Positions 1-9,589 are shown, numbered from the stretch's first letter. The stretch: 64,000 bases of DNA from Streptomyces sp. MMBL 11-1 (GCF_028622875.1 NZ_CP117709.1:6637001-6701000), one strand, 5' to 3'. Notes: generated by a model not told the origin, from the letters alone. Made by a program: numbers and translations.

Positions 1-692
1 TTCCGGCGGCGGCCGTGAGCGGCTCCGGGCGCGTCCACGTCTTCGTCGCCAACGCCGGGGGCGGGGTGTCGATGCGGCGCGAGGACGCGAAGGGCGCGTG
101 GGAGCCCTGGCGCGACCTCCAGGGGAGCGACGCGTACGACGGTGCGGTCGCCGTCGCCACCGCGTCCGGCCGGGTCGAATACCTCGCGCCGGGCGACGGC
201 GCGGCCATGCGCTGGCAGCAGGGGCAGCCGGACGGCGGCCTCGACCGCTGCCTGGACCTGCAGATCTCGGTGACCCCCGGCAGCGCGTCGGCGGTGGAGA
301 CCGCGCCCGACCGGTTCACGTACTACTGGGCCGATGCCGCGACGGGCGCCCTGTTCGCCCACCGTCCGGGTACCTGGGTCATCCCGTTGGGCGGCGGGCC
401 GGCCGAGGGCCGGATAGCCGCGCTGCGCGTCTGGCTCGACGGCTACGACTGCACGGTGCTGGCCCACCGGACCCCGCAGGGCGAGGTCCTGCTCGCCGCC
501 TGCGGCACGGAGAACGAGGGAGGCGGCGTCTGGTGGTCGGCCACGGCCGAGCGGAGCGCCCGGCCGCCCGCCCTGGCCTGTGACGCCGAAGGGCGCGTGG
601 TGCTCGCGCTGTTCGGCGAGGACGGGGCGTTGCGCATCGCGCGCCAGGCCGCGGAGCCGGGGCTGGCGATGGCGCCGTCCTCTCCCGTCTGA
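1..692 (+). CDS. C-terminal part of a propeller-like protein (5' end outside the window)
   Basis: The frame is open from the left edge to the TGA at 690-692, so only the last 230 or so residues are seen. They consist of repeating segments such as RVHVFVANAGGGV, followed by a W-rich strand (GAWEPWRDL) and a short polar turn. This pattern fits a lectin/tectonin-like beta-propeller. The segment closely matches the C-terminal half of the PIG-L deacetylase at 6555-8525 (there RLHLFVRNAGQGV and GSWGEWTDL). I infer that the missing N-terminus may also be a PIG-L deacetylase, but this cannot be seen. The gene points towards the Stealth gene at 903, about 210 bp downstream, and probably belongs to the same surface-glycan block. 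Confidence 0.7.
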   Translation, partial: PAAAVSGSGRVHVFVANAGGGVSMRREDAKGAWEPWRDLQGSDAYDGAVAVATASGRVEYLAPGDGAAMRWQQGQPDGGLDRCLDLQISVTPGSASAVETAPDRFTYYWADAATGALFAHRPGTWVIPLGGGPAEGRIAALRVWLDGYDCTVLAHRTPQGEVLLAACGTENEGGGVWWSATAERSARPPALACDAEGRVVLALFGEDGALRIARQAAEPGLAMAPSSPV

Positions 693-902
693 GCCCGCTG
701 CCTCCTCTCGATCCAGCTCTTGTCAGCTTCATCACAAACGTGAAGAACAAGTGATCGCGAGTGGACAAAGAATGGCGCTGATGTGAACATCGGACGGCGG
801 CCTGTCTTCTGTCACCGACAGCGTCCCGCGTGACGGAACTTTCGGTGGGGCGAAAGAGTGAGACGGGGCTTCGGCTCCTGTTCAACGGGGCGGGCTAATT
901 TT

Positions 903-2699
903 GTGAGCGTCAACAATCCTGAGACCAGTGCGCTGGTATCGACATATAGATCTTTGGTGCCGGTGCGGGCGCGTCGGCGACTCGTTCGCCGTGTCCCCGC
1001 CCCCTGGCGCAACATGGTCATGCATCTGCTCGCGAGCTTCGACTCGGCCCGCTCCGCCGTGGTGGTCCGGGCGCTGGGCGGGCGGAGCAATCCCGCGCGG
1101 CACAGCCCCGACGCCTCACTGCGCGTCGTGCGGATCCAGGGCAAGCACGCGCGGGCCGTGGTGGTCCGCGGCGCCACCGAATGGGCCGCGCGCGCCAGGA
1201 ACCTCCACATGCTCGTCGCCGTGCTGGAGGAGGCGGAGATCGATCACTTCGCCGTCCGCGGGACCTCCCAGAACCTTCCGTGCGTCGCGGTGCCGGCCCG
1301 GCTGCGTGCCGACGTCGAAGAGGTGCTGCAGCTCGCCTTCGGCCGCAACCCCGGCTACGTCGCCCAGGAGAACGGCGGCCAGGCCCGGTCGGGCGCGTCC
1401 GCCAAGACCTGGCGGCGGCTGCGCTCGCACCCCGTGCTCCGGCTGTCCTGGAACGTCTGCGACCCCACCGGCCATCTCGTCTTCGGCCCCGCGTCCGGCT
1501 GCGACCTGGAGTTCTGGGACGAGAACGAGGGCGACCTCTGCGCGCCGCGGCCCAACACCGTCGTCACCCAGATCCCGGTCGACACGGAGTTCCGCACGGC
1601 CGAGCAGAAACTGTTCAGCCCGGTGCCCGGCCCGTACCACACGGGGCACACCCGGACCGTCGCGGACTTCACGGCCCGGCTGCCGACCGACCACGCCTTC
1701 CCGATCGACGTCGTCTACACCTGGGTCGACGACTCCGACACCGTATGGCGCGCCGAGAAGGACGCCGTACGGCGGTCCCTGACCGCGGACAGCGACCAGC
1801 TGCACGAGCAGGCCGACAACGGCGCCCGCTACACGAGCCGCGACGAACTCCGCTACTCCCTGCGCTCCATCCACCAGTACGCGCCCTGGGTGCGCAACAT
1901 CTTCCTGGTCACCGCCGGGCAGACCCCGGGCTGGCTCGACACGGACGTCCCCGGCCTCACCGTGGTCGACCACCGGGAGATCTTCTCCGACCCGGCGGCC
2001 CTGCCGACCTACAACTCGCACGCCATCGAGAGCCAGCTCCACCACATACCCGGCCTCTCCGACCACTTCCTCTACCTCAACGACGACGTGTTCTTCGGGC
2101 GGCCCGTGCAGCCCGGACACTTCTTCCATCCCAATGGCCTGACCAAGTTCTTCCTGTCCAAGGCGCTGATCCCGTCCGGGAACGTGGCCCCCGAGGACCT
2201 CCCGGTCAACGCGGCGGGCAAGAACAGCCGCGGTCTGATCGCCCAGCAGTTCGGCACGGTCATCTCCCAGAAGATGAAGCACACGCCGCACGCGCTCCGG
2301 CGCACCGTCCTCACGGAGATCGAGCACATCTACGCGCGGGCACACTGGGTCACCCAGCACTCGCGCTTCCGATCGCCGCACGACATCCCCATCGCCTCCT
2401 CGCTGCACCACTACTACGCCTACCACCTGGCCCGGGCCACGCTCGCGGACCTCCGGTACGTCTACATCGACATCGGCGAGGAGAAGGCCCAGGGGCGGCT
2501 CAACCGCCTCGTCGTCCAGCGGAACTTCGACACGTTCTGCATCAACGACACCGTGGTTCCCGAGGATCCAGACGCCCAGGAGCGCATGGTGCGGCGGTTC
2601 CTCGACACCTACTTCCCCGTGCCGAGCCCCTTCGAGCTGCACGGGTCGCACGGCGCGCCCACGCGCCGCACCCACGAACTCGGACGGAGCTCCGGATGA
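903..2699 (+). CDS. Stealth family protein (sugar-phosphate transferase)
   Basis: All four Stealth conserved regions are present in about 598 residues. CR1 is PIDVVYTWVDDSD near residue 268. CR2 runs from RDELRYSLRSI to FLYLNDDVFFG (about 313-402). CR3 is around ASSLHHYYAYH (about 497) and CR4 is the stretch ending DTYFPVPSPFE (about 570). Stealth enzymes transfer hexose-1-phosphate units to build phosphodiester-linked capsule or wall polymers; the polymer made here is unknown. The GTG at 903 has a GGGGCGGG purine run eight bases upstream and starts just before ETSALVSTYRSLVP, which resembles the usual N-terminus of streptomycete members. A GTG at 858 is in frame and possible. The ATG of the next gene overlaps this stop (ATGA), so the two are probably translationally coupled. 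Confidence 0.88.
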   Translation: MSVNNPETSALVSTYRSLVPVRARRRLVRRVPAPWRNMVMHLLASFDSARSAVVVRALGGRSNPARHSPDASLRVVRIQGKHARAVVVRGATEWAARARNLHMLVAVLEEAEIDHFAVRGTSQNLPCVAVPARLRADVEEVLQLAFGRNPGYVAQENGGQARSGASAKTWRRLRSHPVLRLSWNVCDPTGHLVFGPASGCDLEFWDENEGDLCAPRPNTVVTQIPVDTEFRTAEQKLFSPVPGPYHTGHTRTVADFTARLPTDHAFPIDVVYTWVDDSDTVWRAEKDAVRRSLTADSDQLHEQADNGARYTSRDELRYSLRSIHQYAPWVRNIFLVTAGQTPGWLDTDVPGLTVVDHREIFSDPAALPTYNSHAIESQLHHIPGLSDHFLYLNDDVFFGRPVQPGHFFHPNGLTKFFLSKALIPSGNVAPEDLPVNAAGKNSRGLIAQQFGTVISQKMKHTPHALRRTVLTEIEHIYARAHWVTQHSRFRSPHDIPIASSLHHYYAYHLARATLADLRYVYIDIGEEKAQGRLNRLVVQRNFDTFCINDTVVPEDPDAQERMVRRFLDTYFPVPSPFELHGSHGAPTRRTHELGRSSG

Positions 2700-3640
2700 C
2701 GCGGCGACGCGCACAACTGGGCGCCGCCCGGCGCCGGCTGGAGGTCCGCGCCGCGGCGCTGCGCTCCCGTCTGATTCTGCGGGTCTTCCTGCCGCTGCGC
2801 TCCGGCCGTACGGCGCGCCTGCGGTACGCCGCCGTGCTCGACGGCCACACCGTCAACCTGCACGCCGAACTGCCGGGCTCGGCCCGGCTCCCCGACAGTG
2901 CGCACCTCGTGCTGGGCAACGGGCGGCAGCGTCACGAGAGCCCCGCCCGGGTCTACGAGGGCCCCGACGGCGGGCTGTTGATGGACGCGGTCGTGCTCCT
3001 GGGGGCCGAGGTGGGCGGCGCCCCGGTCGGCGCCGGGCGCAGACCGCTGCGCCTGCGGCTGTCCCACGGCCGACGGACCCGGCAACTGCCGTTGCTGCTG
3101 GTGGAGTTGCCCGTCCCTTACGAGGGCCCCACGAAGCCGATGACGGCGTCCGGTGTGACCGGGCAGCGCCACCGGATCGGCCGTTCGGTCACCGGCAACG
3201 CGCGCGTCGTCACCTCGGACGCCCGGCCCGGCGCGGAAGTGGTCAAGGTGCACATCACCCACGCGGGCGTCGCCGTCGACTTCCGGGTCCTCGGCGCCCG
3301 GATCGGCGAACCCCGGGCGGAGTTCCTCGCCTCGGGCCGCCGGCTCCAGCAGCCGGTGACGGTGGGGGAGGACGGGATCACCCGGGTCGAGGTCCCGCTG
3401 GAGAGCATGGCGCCCCGACGCAACAGGCCCGAGCACTGGGACGTGGTGGTGAGCGACGCGTCCGGCTCCGGGCTCCGGCTCGGCCGCCGCCTGCACGACG
3501 TACGCAACCCCCTGCGGGTCTTCGCCATGCGCACCACCGTGATCGCTCCTCCCGGCCACCCGCCGCTCCTCGTCCAGCCCCGCTACACCCCCGCGGGCAA
3601 CCTCCGCATCACCTGCACACCGATGCCAGAAATCGGCTGA
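2696..3640 (+). CDS. Stealth-cluster accessory protein, unknown function
   Basis: A 314-residue protein whose ATG overlaps the stop of the Stealth gene by four bases. It ends eight bases before the GT4-Stealth fusion gene, so it sits in the middle of a three-gene operon. I recognise no catalytic motif. The N-terminal 50 residues are very basic and Arg-rich. The remainder has the alternating hydrophobic pattern of beta-sandwich domains, with a second half resembling the first in style (segments around VVKVHITHAGVAVDFRVLGA and VTRVEVPLES-type strands). There is no clear signal peptide or membrane helix. Its position suggests it binds or presents the glycan acceptor or transferase product. That is inference from context only. 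Confidence 0.8.
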   Translation: MTRRRAQLGAARRRLEVRAAALRSRLILRVFLPLRSGRTARLRYAAVLDGHTVNLHAELPGSARLPDSAHLVLGNGRQRHESPARVYEGPDGGLLMDAVVLLGAEVGGAPVGAGRRPLRLRLSHGRRTRQLPLLLVELPVPYEGPTKPMTASGVTGQRHRIGRSVTGNARVVTSDARPGAEVVKVHITHAGVAVDFRVLGARIGEPRAEFLASGRRLQQPVTVGEDGITRVEVPLESMAPRRNRPEHWDVVVSDASGSGLRLGRRLHDVRNPLRVFAMRTTVIAPPGHPPLLVQPRYTPAGNLRITCTPMPEIG

Positions 3641-3648
3641 AAGACCCT

Positions 3649-6522
3649 ATGAAGATCACCTTCCTGCTCACCACCGCCGACGCCGTGGGAGGGACCGAAC
3701 GGGCTGTTTTCAACCAGGCCTCGGAACTCGCCGTCCGGCACGACGTCCGGGTCCTGAGCGTCTTCAAGTCCAAACCGGCGCAGTTCTTCTCGCCGGACGA
3801 GCGGGTCCGCGTCGACTACCTCGTCGACCTCACCGGTCCGGTGCAGCGCCCCCTGCGCCCCACCGGTGTGGACGACGCCGTGTGGGCGCAGCTGTCCGCA
3901 CAGCCCAGCCGGGTGGTGGACCGCGCCTGGGAGGCCGCGTTCAACCGGCTCTCCGACCTGGAGCTCGGGCTGGCGCTCCAGGACAGCGACACCGACGTGC
4001 TGATCACCACCACCCCGGCCCTCATGGCGCTCGCCGTGCACCTCGCGCCGTCCCGCGTGGTCACCGTGCACCAGGAGCACCGGGTCTCCGAACTGCGCGG
4101 TACGAGCGGTGAACCGCTCCTGCGGCACTCGGCGAGACTCGACGCGCTCGGCGTCCTGAGCGAGCGGACCCGTGAGTGGTTCGCCGAGACGCTGGGGGCC
4201 GGTGCGCCCCGGCTGGAGGTCGTGCCGAACGCCCTTCCCAGCGGCTATCGTCCGAAGTCCACCCTGGAGACGCGGACCGTCGTCATCGCCGGACGCCTCG
4301 TCGGCGAGAAGCAGATCGACCACGCCGTAACGGCCTGGGCGACGATCGCCCCGCGCCACCCCTCGTGGACCCTGCGGATCTTCGGGGACGGGCCGCTCAG
4401 TGGCGCCCTGCGCCGCCAGATCGACTCCCTCGGCCTGCACGACAGCGTCCAGCTCAACGGCAACTCGCCGCACCTCGCCGAGGAGTGGGCCAAGGCCAGC
4501 ATCGCCCTGCTGACCTCGCGCAACGAGGCCTTCGGCCTCGTGCTGGCCGAGGCGCAGGCAGCGGGCGTCCCCGTCGTCTCCTACGACTCGCCCAACGGGC
4601 CCCGCGAAGTGGTCATGGACGGCCACTCCGGGCTGCTCGTGCCGACCGGTGACATCGACGCGCTCACCGCCTGCCTGCTGCGGCTCATCGAGGACGCGTC
4701 GCTGCGCCACCGGATGGGCGCCGCCGCCCTGGGCTCCGTCGAACGCTTCGCCCCGGCCGTCGTGACCGCCCGGTGGGAACACATCTTCTCGGAACTCCTC
4801 GCCGAGCGGGACAGTGGCCGCCGTGACATCGCCAAGGCCGAACGGCAGGCCATGCACGAGCTGGTCAGCGGCGCGGACGGCGGGGTGCCCGCCGCCTCCC
4901 CGGCCCCGGCCGGCACCGTGCGCAGCGGCGCGGCACAGGCGCTGGAGCGCCGACTCCTCAAGAGCGTGCGCGGACTGGTCCGCGACGGCGGGCAGCTGTG
5001 CAGACCCCTGGAGTGGGAGTCCCCCTGGGACATCGTCCAGGCCAACCTCGCCCTCGCGGCCAACGCCCTGGAGAGCGCCGGCGTCCCCTACTTCGTGGTG
5101 CGCGACTCCCTGGTCCGCCACACCGTCGCCGTGCACGCCACCTACCGCCAGGCCGTACTGAAGGCCCTGGCCGGCGCCTACGGCGACCAGGCGGTCTACG
5201 TGTCGGTGCTCAACGAGAACCAGAACTCGGTCGCCACCGTCCTCGCCGGGATGGTGGACCAGTACCTCGACACGCCCGGTTCCGGCGTCCGCGTCTACCA
5301 GAGCGCGGTGTCCCGTTCCCGTACCCTGCGTCTCGGCGCGGTGTACGGCTGCACGATCTCGTTCTGGGACGAGGATCCGGAGGATCCGGCGTTCTTCGTC
5401 TCCCCGGCCCGTACCTCCGTCGGGACGCGCCTGCCCAAGCAGTCGATGGTCCGCAGCCCGCTGCCCCTGGCCGGCCGTGACTACCCGTCGATCACCCCCT
5501 TCACCCAGCCCCTCCACGGCGACGTCAACTTCCCCGTGGACGCCGTGTACACCTGGGTCGACGGATCCGACGTGCACTGGCTGGACCGGAAGAACGCCGT
5601 CCTCGCCGGGATGGGCATGCAGACCGAGGACGCGGCCACCAGCGCGGCCCGGTTCCGCGACCGCGACGAACTGCGCTACTCGCTGCGCTCCATCGACATG
5701 TACGCGCCCTGGATCCGGAACATCTACCTGGTGACGGACCAGCAGGTGCCCTCCTGGCTGGACACCTCCCACCCCCGGGTGCGAGTGGTCGACCACCGCG
5801 AGATCTTCGAACGGCGCGGCGCGCTGCCGACGTACAACTCCCATGCCATCGAAAGCCAGCTGCACCACATCGAGGGACTGGCCGAGCACTTCCTCTACTT
5901 CAACGACGACGTGTTCGTCGGCCGGACGCTCCAGCCGAGCATGTTCTTCCACAGCAACGGCCAGGCGAAGCACTTCATGTCGCCCACCGCCGTGCCGATG
6001 GCCCCGGCCAGCTACGCCGACGAGTTCAACATCGCCGCCGCCAAGAACAACCGGGCGCTCATCGAGGCGACCTTCGGCCAGGTGCTGGCCCACTCCTTCC
6101 TGCACGCCCCGCATCCGCTGCGCCGCAGCGTGCTGGAGGAGATGGAGGGCTACTACCAGGAGGCCATGGCGACCACGGCCGCCAACCAGCTGCGCAGCCA
6201 CAGCGACCTCTCGGTGGCGTCGTCGCTGCACCACTACTACGGGTTCCACACCCTGCGCAGCGTCCCCGGCAGCATCTCCTGCGGATTCGTCAACGTCGGC
6301 CTGAGCGACCACAAGCCGCGCCTCAACCGCATCCTGACCGCCCGGCCGCACGACGTGTTCTGCCTCAACGACTTCCACGACGGGGACGTCCCGGAGGAGG
6401 AGCAGGACGCGATCCTCACGGCCTTCCTCCCGAGCTACTTCCCCATCGCCAGCCAGTTCGAGACCGGTTCGGAGCGCAACCAGCGACACCGCGCCGGCTA
6501 CCTGCCCGGGTGGCCGCTGTGA
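3649..6522 (+). CDS. GT4 glycosyltransferase fused to a Stealth sugar-phosphate transferase
   Basis: A 957-residue two-enzyme fusion. Residues 1 to about 390 form a GT-B fold retaining glycosyltransferase of family 4: GGTERAVFNQASELA at the N-terminus, AGRLVGEKQID at the start of the second Rossmann half, and the E-x7-E-type nucleotide-sugar motif in EAFGLVLAEA. After a linker of about 50 residues a complete Stealth unit follows: a pre-domain (ANALESAGVPYFVVRD), CR1 VDAVYTWVDGSD near 628, CR2 about 670-757 (RDELRYSLRSI to FLYFNDDVFVG), CR3 ASSLHHYYGFH near 858 and CR4 about 905-940. One polypeptide could therefore add a sugar and a sugar-phosphate in turn to the same growing chain. It probably acts at the cytoplasmic face, since no signal peptide or membrane helix is visible. 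It overlaps nothing downstream; the PIG-L gene starts 32 bp later. Confidence 0.9.
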   Translation: MKITFLLTTADAVGGTERAVFNQASELAVRHDVRVLSVFKSKPAQFFSPDERVRVDYLVDLTGPVQRPLRPTGVDDAVWAQLSAQPSRVVDRAWEAAFNRLSDLELGLALQDSDTDVLITTTPALMALAVHLAPSRVVTVHQEHRVSELRGTSGEPLLRHSARLDALGVLSERTREWFAETLGAGAPRLEVVPNALPSGYRPKSTLETRTVVIAGRLVGEKQIDHAVTAWATIAPRHPSWTLRIFGDGPLSGALRRQIDSLGLHDSVQLNGNSPHLAEEWAKASIALLTSRNEAFGLVLAEAQAAGVPVVSYDSPNGPREVVMDGHSGLLVPTGDIDALTACLLRLIEDASLRHRMGAAALGSVERFAPAVVTARWEHIFSELLAERDSGRRDIAKAERQAMHELVSGADGGVPAASPAPAGTVRSGAAQALERRLLKSVRGLVRDGGQLCRPLEWESPWDIVQANLALAANALESAGVPYFVVRDSLVRHTVAVHATYRQAVLKALAGAYGDQAVYVSVLNENQNSVATVLAGMVDQYLDTPGSGVRVYQSAVSRSRTLRLGAVYGCTISFWDEDPEDPAFFVSPARTSVGTRLPKQSMVRSPLPLAGRDYPSITPFTQPLHGDVNFPVDAVYTWVDGSDVHWLDRKNAVLAGMGMQTEDAATSAARFRDRDELRYSLRSIDMYAPWIRNIYLVTDQQVPSWLDTSHPRVRVVDHREIFERRGALPTYNSHAIESQLHHIEGLAEHFLYFNDDVFVGRTLQPSMFFHSNGQAKHFMSPTAVPMAPASYADEFNIAAAKNNRALIEATFGQVLAHSFLHAPHPLRRSVLEEMEGYYQEAMATTAANQLRSHSDLSVASSLHHYYGFHTLRSVPGSISCGFVNVGLSDHKPRLNRILTARPHDVFCLNDFHDGDVPEEEQDAILTAFLPSYFPIASQFETGSERNQRHRAGYLPGWPL

Positions 6523-6554
6523 CCGGCCAGGCCCCACCGCGAGGGAGACGCAGC

Positions 6555-8525
6555 ATGGACAGCACCTCATCCATCCTCCAGATCGTCGCGCACCCCGACG
6601 ACGACCTGTACTTCATGAACCCCACCGCCTTCCAGGCGATGAAGGCGGGTGTCCGGACCACCACGGTCTACCTGACCAGCGGGGACGCCCAGGGCGAGAA
6701 CCCCCGCCCCTGGTCGACCGAACCCGTCGTCGCGGACCGGGAGGCCTACGGCAAGGCCCGGCAGAACGGACTCAGGGCCGCGTACGCCGCGATGGTGCTG
6801 GGCGACCGCACCGCCGCCTGGACGAGTGGCACCTGGCAGACCGCGGACGGCGGACTCGCGGAGGTCTACTCCCTGGCCGCCGCCCCGTGGGTCACGCTGT
6901 TCTTCCTCAACATCCGCCAGCACGGCACGCCCGAGGGCCCCTCCCGGAGCCTGCACGTGCTGTGGCGCGGGGAGGCCGAGCGGGTGCCGACGCTGGTGCC
7001 CCGGGGCGGGCTGGTGGGCGACGTCTTCTGGTACACGCGCCCGGGTGTCGTGGCGACCCTCGTCAACCTGATGGAGATCGTCCGGCCGACGGTGATCCGC
7101 ACCATGGACCCCGACCCCGACCGGCTCGTCCACGACGAGAACTTCCCCCAGCGCCACGACTACGGGGATCTCAGCGACCACTGTGACCACACGGCCGCCG
7201 CGCTGTTCAGCTGGACCGCCATCAGCCAGTACCGCGGTCCCGCCGAGGGCAGACACTTCGCCGTCGAGGCCTTCCGCGGCTACTACAACGAGCGGTGGCC
7301 GCACAACCTCAGCCCCCAGGCCGTCTCGCTGAAGGAGTTCTTCCTCAACATCTACGGCGCCGCCGACGGGTACGACTGCGGCGACCCGGCCGGCAGCGGC
7401 GACTACGCCGTCGGCCTCAACTCACGGGGCCCCGGCTGGGTCCAGAGCACCACCCCGCGCTACCCCGGGACCGGCGACTGGCTGCGCCCCGACGCGCGGG
7501 GACGGCTGACGGCCTTCGCCGTGATCGACCAGCAGGCGGCGGTCTGGGTACAGGCCCAGCCCGGCGGGGACCAGTGGCGCGGCCCCTTCCTGCTGGGCGG
7601 TGCTCCGCTCGCGCCCGGACTCGCCGTGTCGCTGACCCCGGACGGCCGGTGGCAGATCTTCGCCGAACGGCTCTCCTACCTGGCCCACGACGACGCGCAC
7701 GGACGGGAGATCGTCACGCTCGAACAGGCCGTCCCCGACGGCCCGTTCGGCGAATGGGGGACCCTCGGCAACCCCTCGGCGGCCGATCCCCGCCGGGACC
7801 GTCACCTGGGAGCGCCGGTCGTGACCCGGGACGGCAAGGGACGCCTGCACCTGTTCGTGCGCAATGCCGGGCAGGGCGTCCACTCACGCGTCCGGGCGGC
7901 CGACGGGAGCTGGGGCGAGTGGACCGACCTGCGGGGGTTCGACGTTCAGGAGGGGCTGTCCGCGCTCACGGCGCGCGACGGATCCGTCGAGCTGTTCGCC
8001 TCCAGCCGCGAGGGGGTCTTCCACTGGAGCCAGGACACCATCGACTCGCTCCCCTCGCGCGCCCCGAGGTTCAAGCTGAGCGTGCCCGCCGGCCCGCCGA
8101 CCGCCCTCGTGCAGCCCGGAGGCCGGGTGATGGTCGTCTTCCGGAAGCCGGGCGACGGCCGGCTGATGCTGGCGGAGGAGGACACGCCCGGCGGCCGCTG
8201 GGCGAAGCCCGCCGCACCGATCGGCGGCCGGGGCGGCTTCGGCCCGGTGGCGGCCGCCGCGAGCACCTCGCCGGAGACCGGCACACTCCTGGTGACCCGG
8301 AGTGACCTGGGCGGGCTGGCCTACCGCTTCCACCCGGACGACTCGCCGTGGCAGGAGCTGTCGACCGCCGAGCTGGGCGGCACGGTGGTGGGCACCCCGG
8401 CGACCTCCTTCGACTCGGCCGGCCGGGCCGTGGTGGCCGCCCTCGGCAACGACGGGCGACTCCACGTGACGACGCAACTCGCGCCCGGCCGGGGCGGCTT
8501 CGGCCCCTGGACGGCGATCGGCTGA
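6555..8525 (+). CDS. PIG-L family deacetylase with C-terminal propeller domain
   Basis: A 656-residue protein. Residues 1 to about 260 are a PIG-L/LmbE N-acetylglucosaminyl deacetylase domain: the zinc motif AHPDDD lies at 12-17 and the second His cluster, DHCDH, near 206-210. Residues from about 290 onwards are repeated propeller-type blades (RLHLFVRNAGQGV, GSWGEWTDL, GGFGPVAAAAS, GGFGPWTAIG at the end), the same kind as in the partial gene at the left edge. The family removes acetyl groups from GlcNAc moieties; the propeller is likely to bind glycan. No signal peptide is visible. The ATG at 6555 is preceded by GAGGGAG at a normal distance, so it is preferred over the in-frame GTG at 6510. 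It closes the surface-glycan block as probably the last gene of the operon. Confidence 0.87.
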   Translation: MDSTSSILQIVAHPDDDLYFMNPTAFQAMKAGVRTTTVYLTSGDAQGENPRPWSTEPVVADREAYGKARQNGLRAAYAAMVLGDRTAAWTSGTWQTADGGLAEVYSLAAAPWVTLFFLNIRQHGTPEGPSRSLHVLWRGEAERVPTLVPRGGLVGDVFWYTRPGVVATLVNLMEIVRPTVIRTMDPDPDRLVHDENFPQRHDYGDLSDHCDHTAAALFSWTAISQYRGPAEGRHFAVEAFRGYYNERWPHNLSPQAVSLKEFFLNIYGAADGYDCGDPAGSGDYAVGLNSRGPGWVQSTTPRYPGTGDWLRPDARGRLTAFAVIDQQAAVWVQAQPGGDQWRGPFLLGGAPLAPGLAVSLTPDGRWQIFAERLSYLAHDDAHGREIVTLEQAVPDGPFGEWGTLGNPSAADPRRDRHLGAPVVTRDGKGRLHLFVRNAGQGVHSRVRAADGSWGEWTDLRGFDVQEGLSALTARDGSVELFASSREGVFHWSQDTIDSLPSRAPRFKLSVPAGPPTALVQPGGRVMVVFRKPGDGRLMLAEEDTPGGRWAKPAAPIGGRGGFGPVAAAASTSPETGTLLVTRSDLGGLAYRFHPDDSPWQELSTAELGGTVVGTPATSFDSAGRAVVAALGNDGRLHVTTQLAPGRGGFGPWTAIG

Positions 8526-8526
8526 A

Positions 8527-8542
8527 CTGCCCGTACGGGCAG
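8527..8542. terminator. 16-bp perfect palindrome between convergent genes
   Basis: A perfect inverted repeat with arms CTGCCCGT/ACGGGCAG. It sits in the 18-bp gap between the stops of the PIG-L gene (+) and the endonuclease/exonuclease/phosphatase gene (-). It lacks a T-run, as most streptomycete terminators do, and could serve both strands. Confidence 0.45.
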
Positions 8543-8543
8543 C

Positions 8544-9509
8544 TCAGGCGCCCGTACGGAGGTCGGCGTAGACCGGGGCGTGATCGGAGTAACCGTCCGG
8601 CTCCGGACCACCGGGTTCGTTGGGCGTGGTGTCCATGAGGCTTTCGCCGACCTCGCAGTCGACGAGCGGATCCGCCACGCCCGGCGGGCTGTCGAAGAAG
8701 ATGTGGTCGAGCTCGTGGAAGGCGTGGGCCCGCTTCTCGCGGTCCCACGCGTGATAGGTCGCCACGCCCTCGCCGCTCCCGTCCGCCCCCGGGCACACCG
8801 CGTACGACGAGACGAGCGGGCCCAACTGGGGGGCGGCGGCGTTCCGGTTGAAATCGCCGGTGAGGACGGCGGGCCGGTCCTCCCGGCCCACGAAGGCCCG
8901 TACCGCCGCGATCTGTTCCCGGACGCGCGGTTCCTCACCGGGCAGGATGTGGGTGGTGCAGGGGGTGTACGCCCAGCCACTCACCCGTACGCACAGCACC
9001 GGCAGGGTCTGCCCGCTGACGCCCTCCGGGTCCGGGGGCAGCGCGTTCTTCGACCGTGCCCGCTCGATCTCGCCGCGGACGGCCACCGCCACGCCCAGGT
9101 CGCCCGACAGACCGTCACGGCACCGCGTCTCGCCGTCCGGCCGGGCGCCCTCGGCATGCCGGAAGGACCAGCCCGGCCCCAACGCCGACCGGAGCAGGGC
9201 CATATGACTGCCCGGCGCACCCCCGCAGACCTCCTGCAGGGTGATCACGTTCGCGTCGCGCTCCCGCGCCAGGGCGGCGATCTTCTCGGCCTTCTTCTCC
9301 GGACGGTCCCGCAGCGGGCAGTAGCCGGACTGGCCGCGCTCCCCGCCCGCCTCTCCGCAGATGTTCCAGGTGATGACCCGCAAGGTCTTCGGCACGCTCG
9401 CCGACGGCCTGTCCGAGCCTCCCGCGGACATCACCCACACCCCCGCCGCGACCAGCGCGGCCAGCAGGGCGGCGCCCGTCAGGGCAGCGCCGTGAACGGT
9501 GACACGCAT
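8544..9509 (-). CDS. Exported endonuclease/exonuclease/phosphatase (EEP) family protein
   Basis: A 321-residue member of the DNase I-like EEP fold. Fold motifs in order: RVITWNICGE (Asn of the first metal site), TLQEVCGG (catalytic Glu), LTGDFNRN (Asp/Asn pair), LDHIFFD and, near the C-terminus, SDHAPVYADL (Asp-His). One hydrophobic segment at residues 8-28 is a signal peptide or membrane anchor, so the enzyme acts outside the membrane. Substrates in this family range from DNA and RNA to phosphoinositides and sphingomyelin; the sequence does not decide between them. The ATG has an AGGAG box four bases upstream. The gene converges on the PIG-L gene and is separated from the upstream beta-oxidation operon by a strong hairpin. 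Confidence 0.85.
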   Translation of the reverse strand: MRVTVHGAALTGAALLAALVAAGVWVMSAGGSDRPSASVPKTLRVITWNICGEAGGERGQSGYCPLRDRPEKKAEKIAALARERDANVITLQEVCGGAPGSHMALLRSALGPGWSFRHAEGARPDGETRCRDGLSGDLGVAVAVRGEIERARSKNALPPDPEGVSGQTLPVLCVRVSGWAYTPCTTHILPGEEPRVREQIAAVRAFVGREDRPAVLTGDFNRNAAAPQLGPLVSSYAVCPGADGSGEGVATYHAWDREKRAHAFHELDHIFFDSPPGVADPLVDCEVGESLMDTTPNEPGGPEPDGYSDHAPVYADLRTGA

Positions 9510-9589
9510 GGGACTCCTCGGACGGCGGAAACGGAGCTCTCATGGTGTCACAGCAGGTCAGGAGCGCCTCACCGGCCGGTCATGAGCAA

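Noticed and set aside
3583..6570. A 995-codon reading on the minus strand opposite the GT4-Stealth fusion
   Set aside because: It mirrors a gene with clear motifs on the plus strand; no recognised segments in its own translation.
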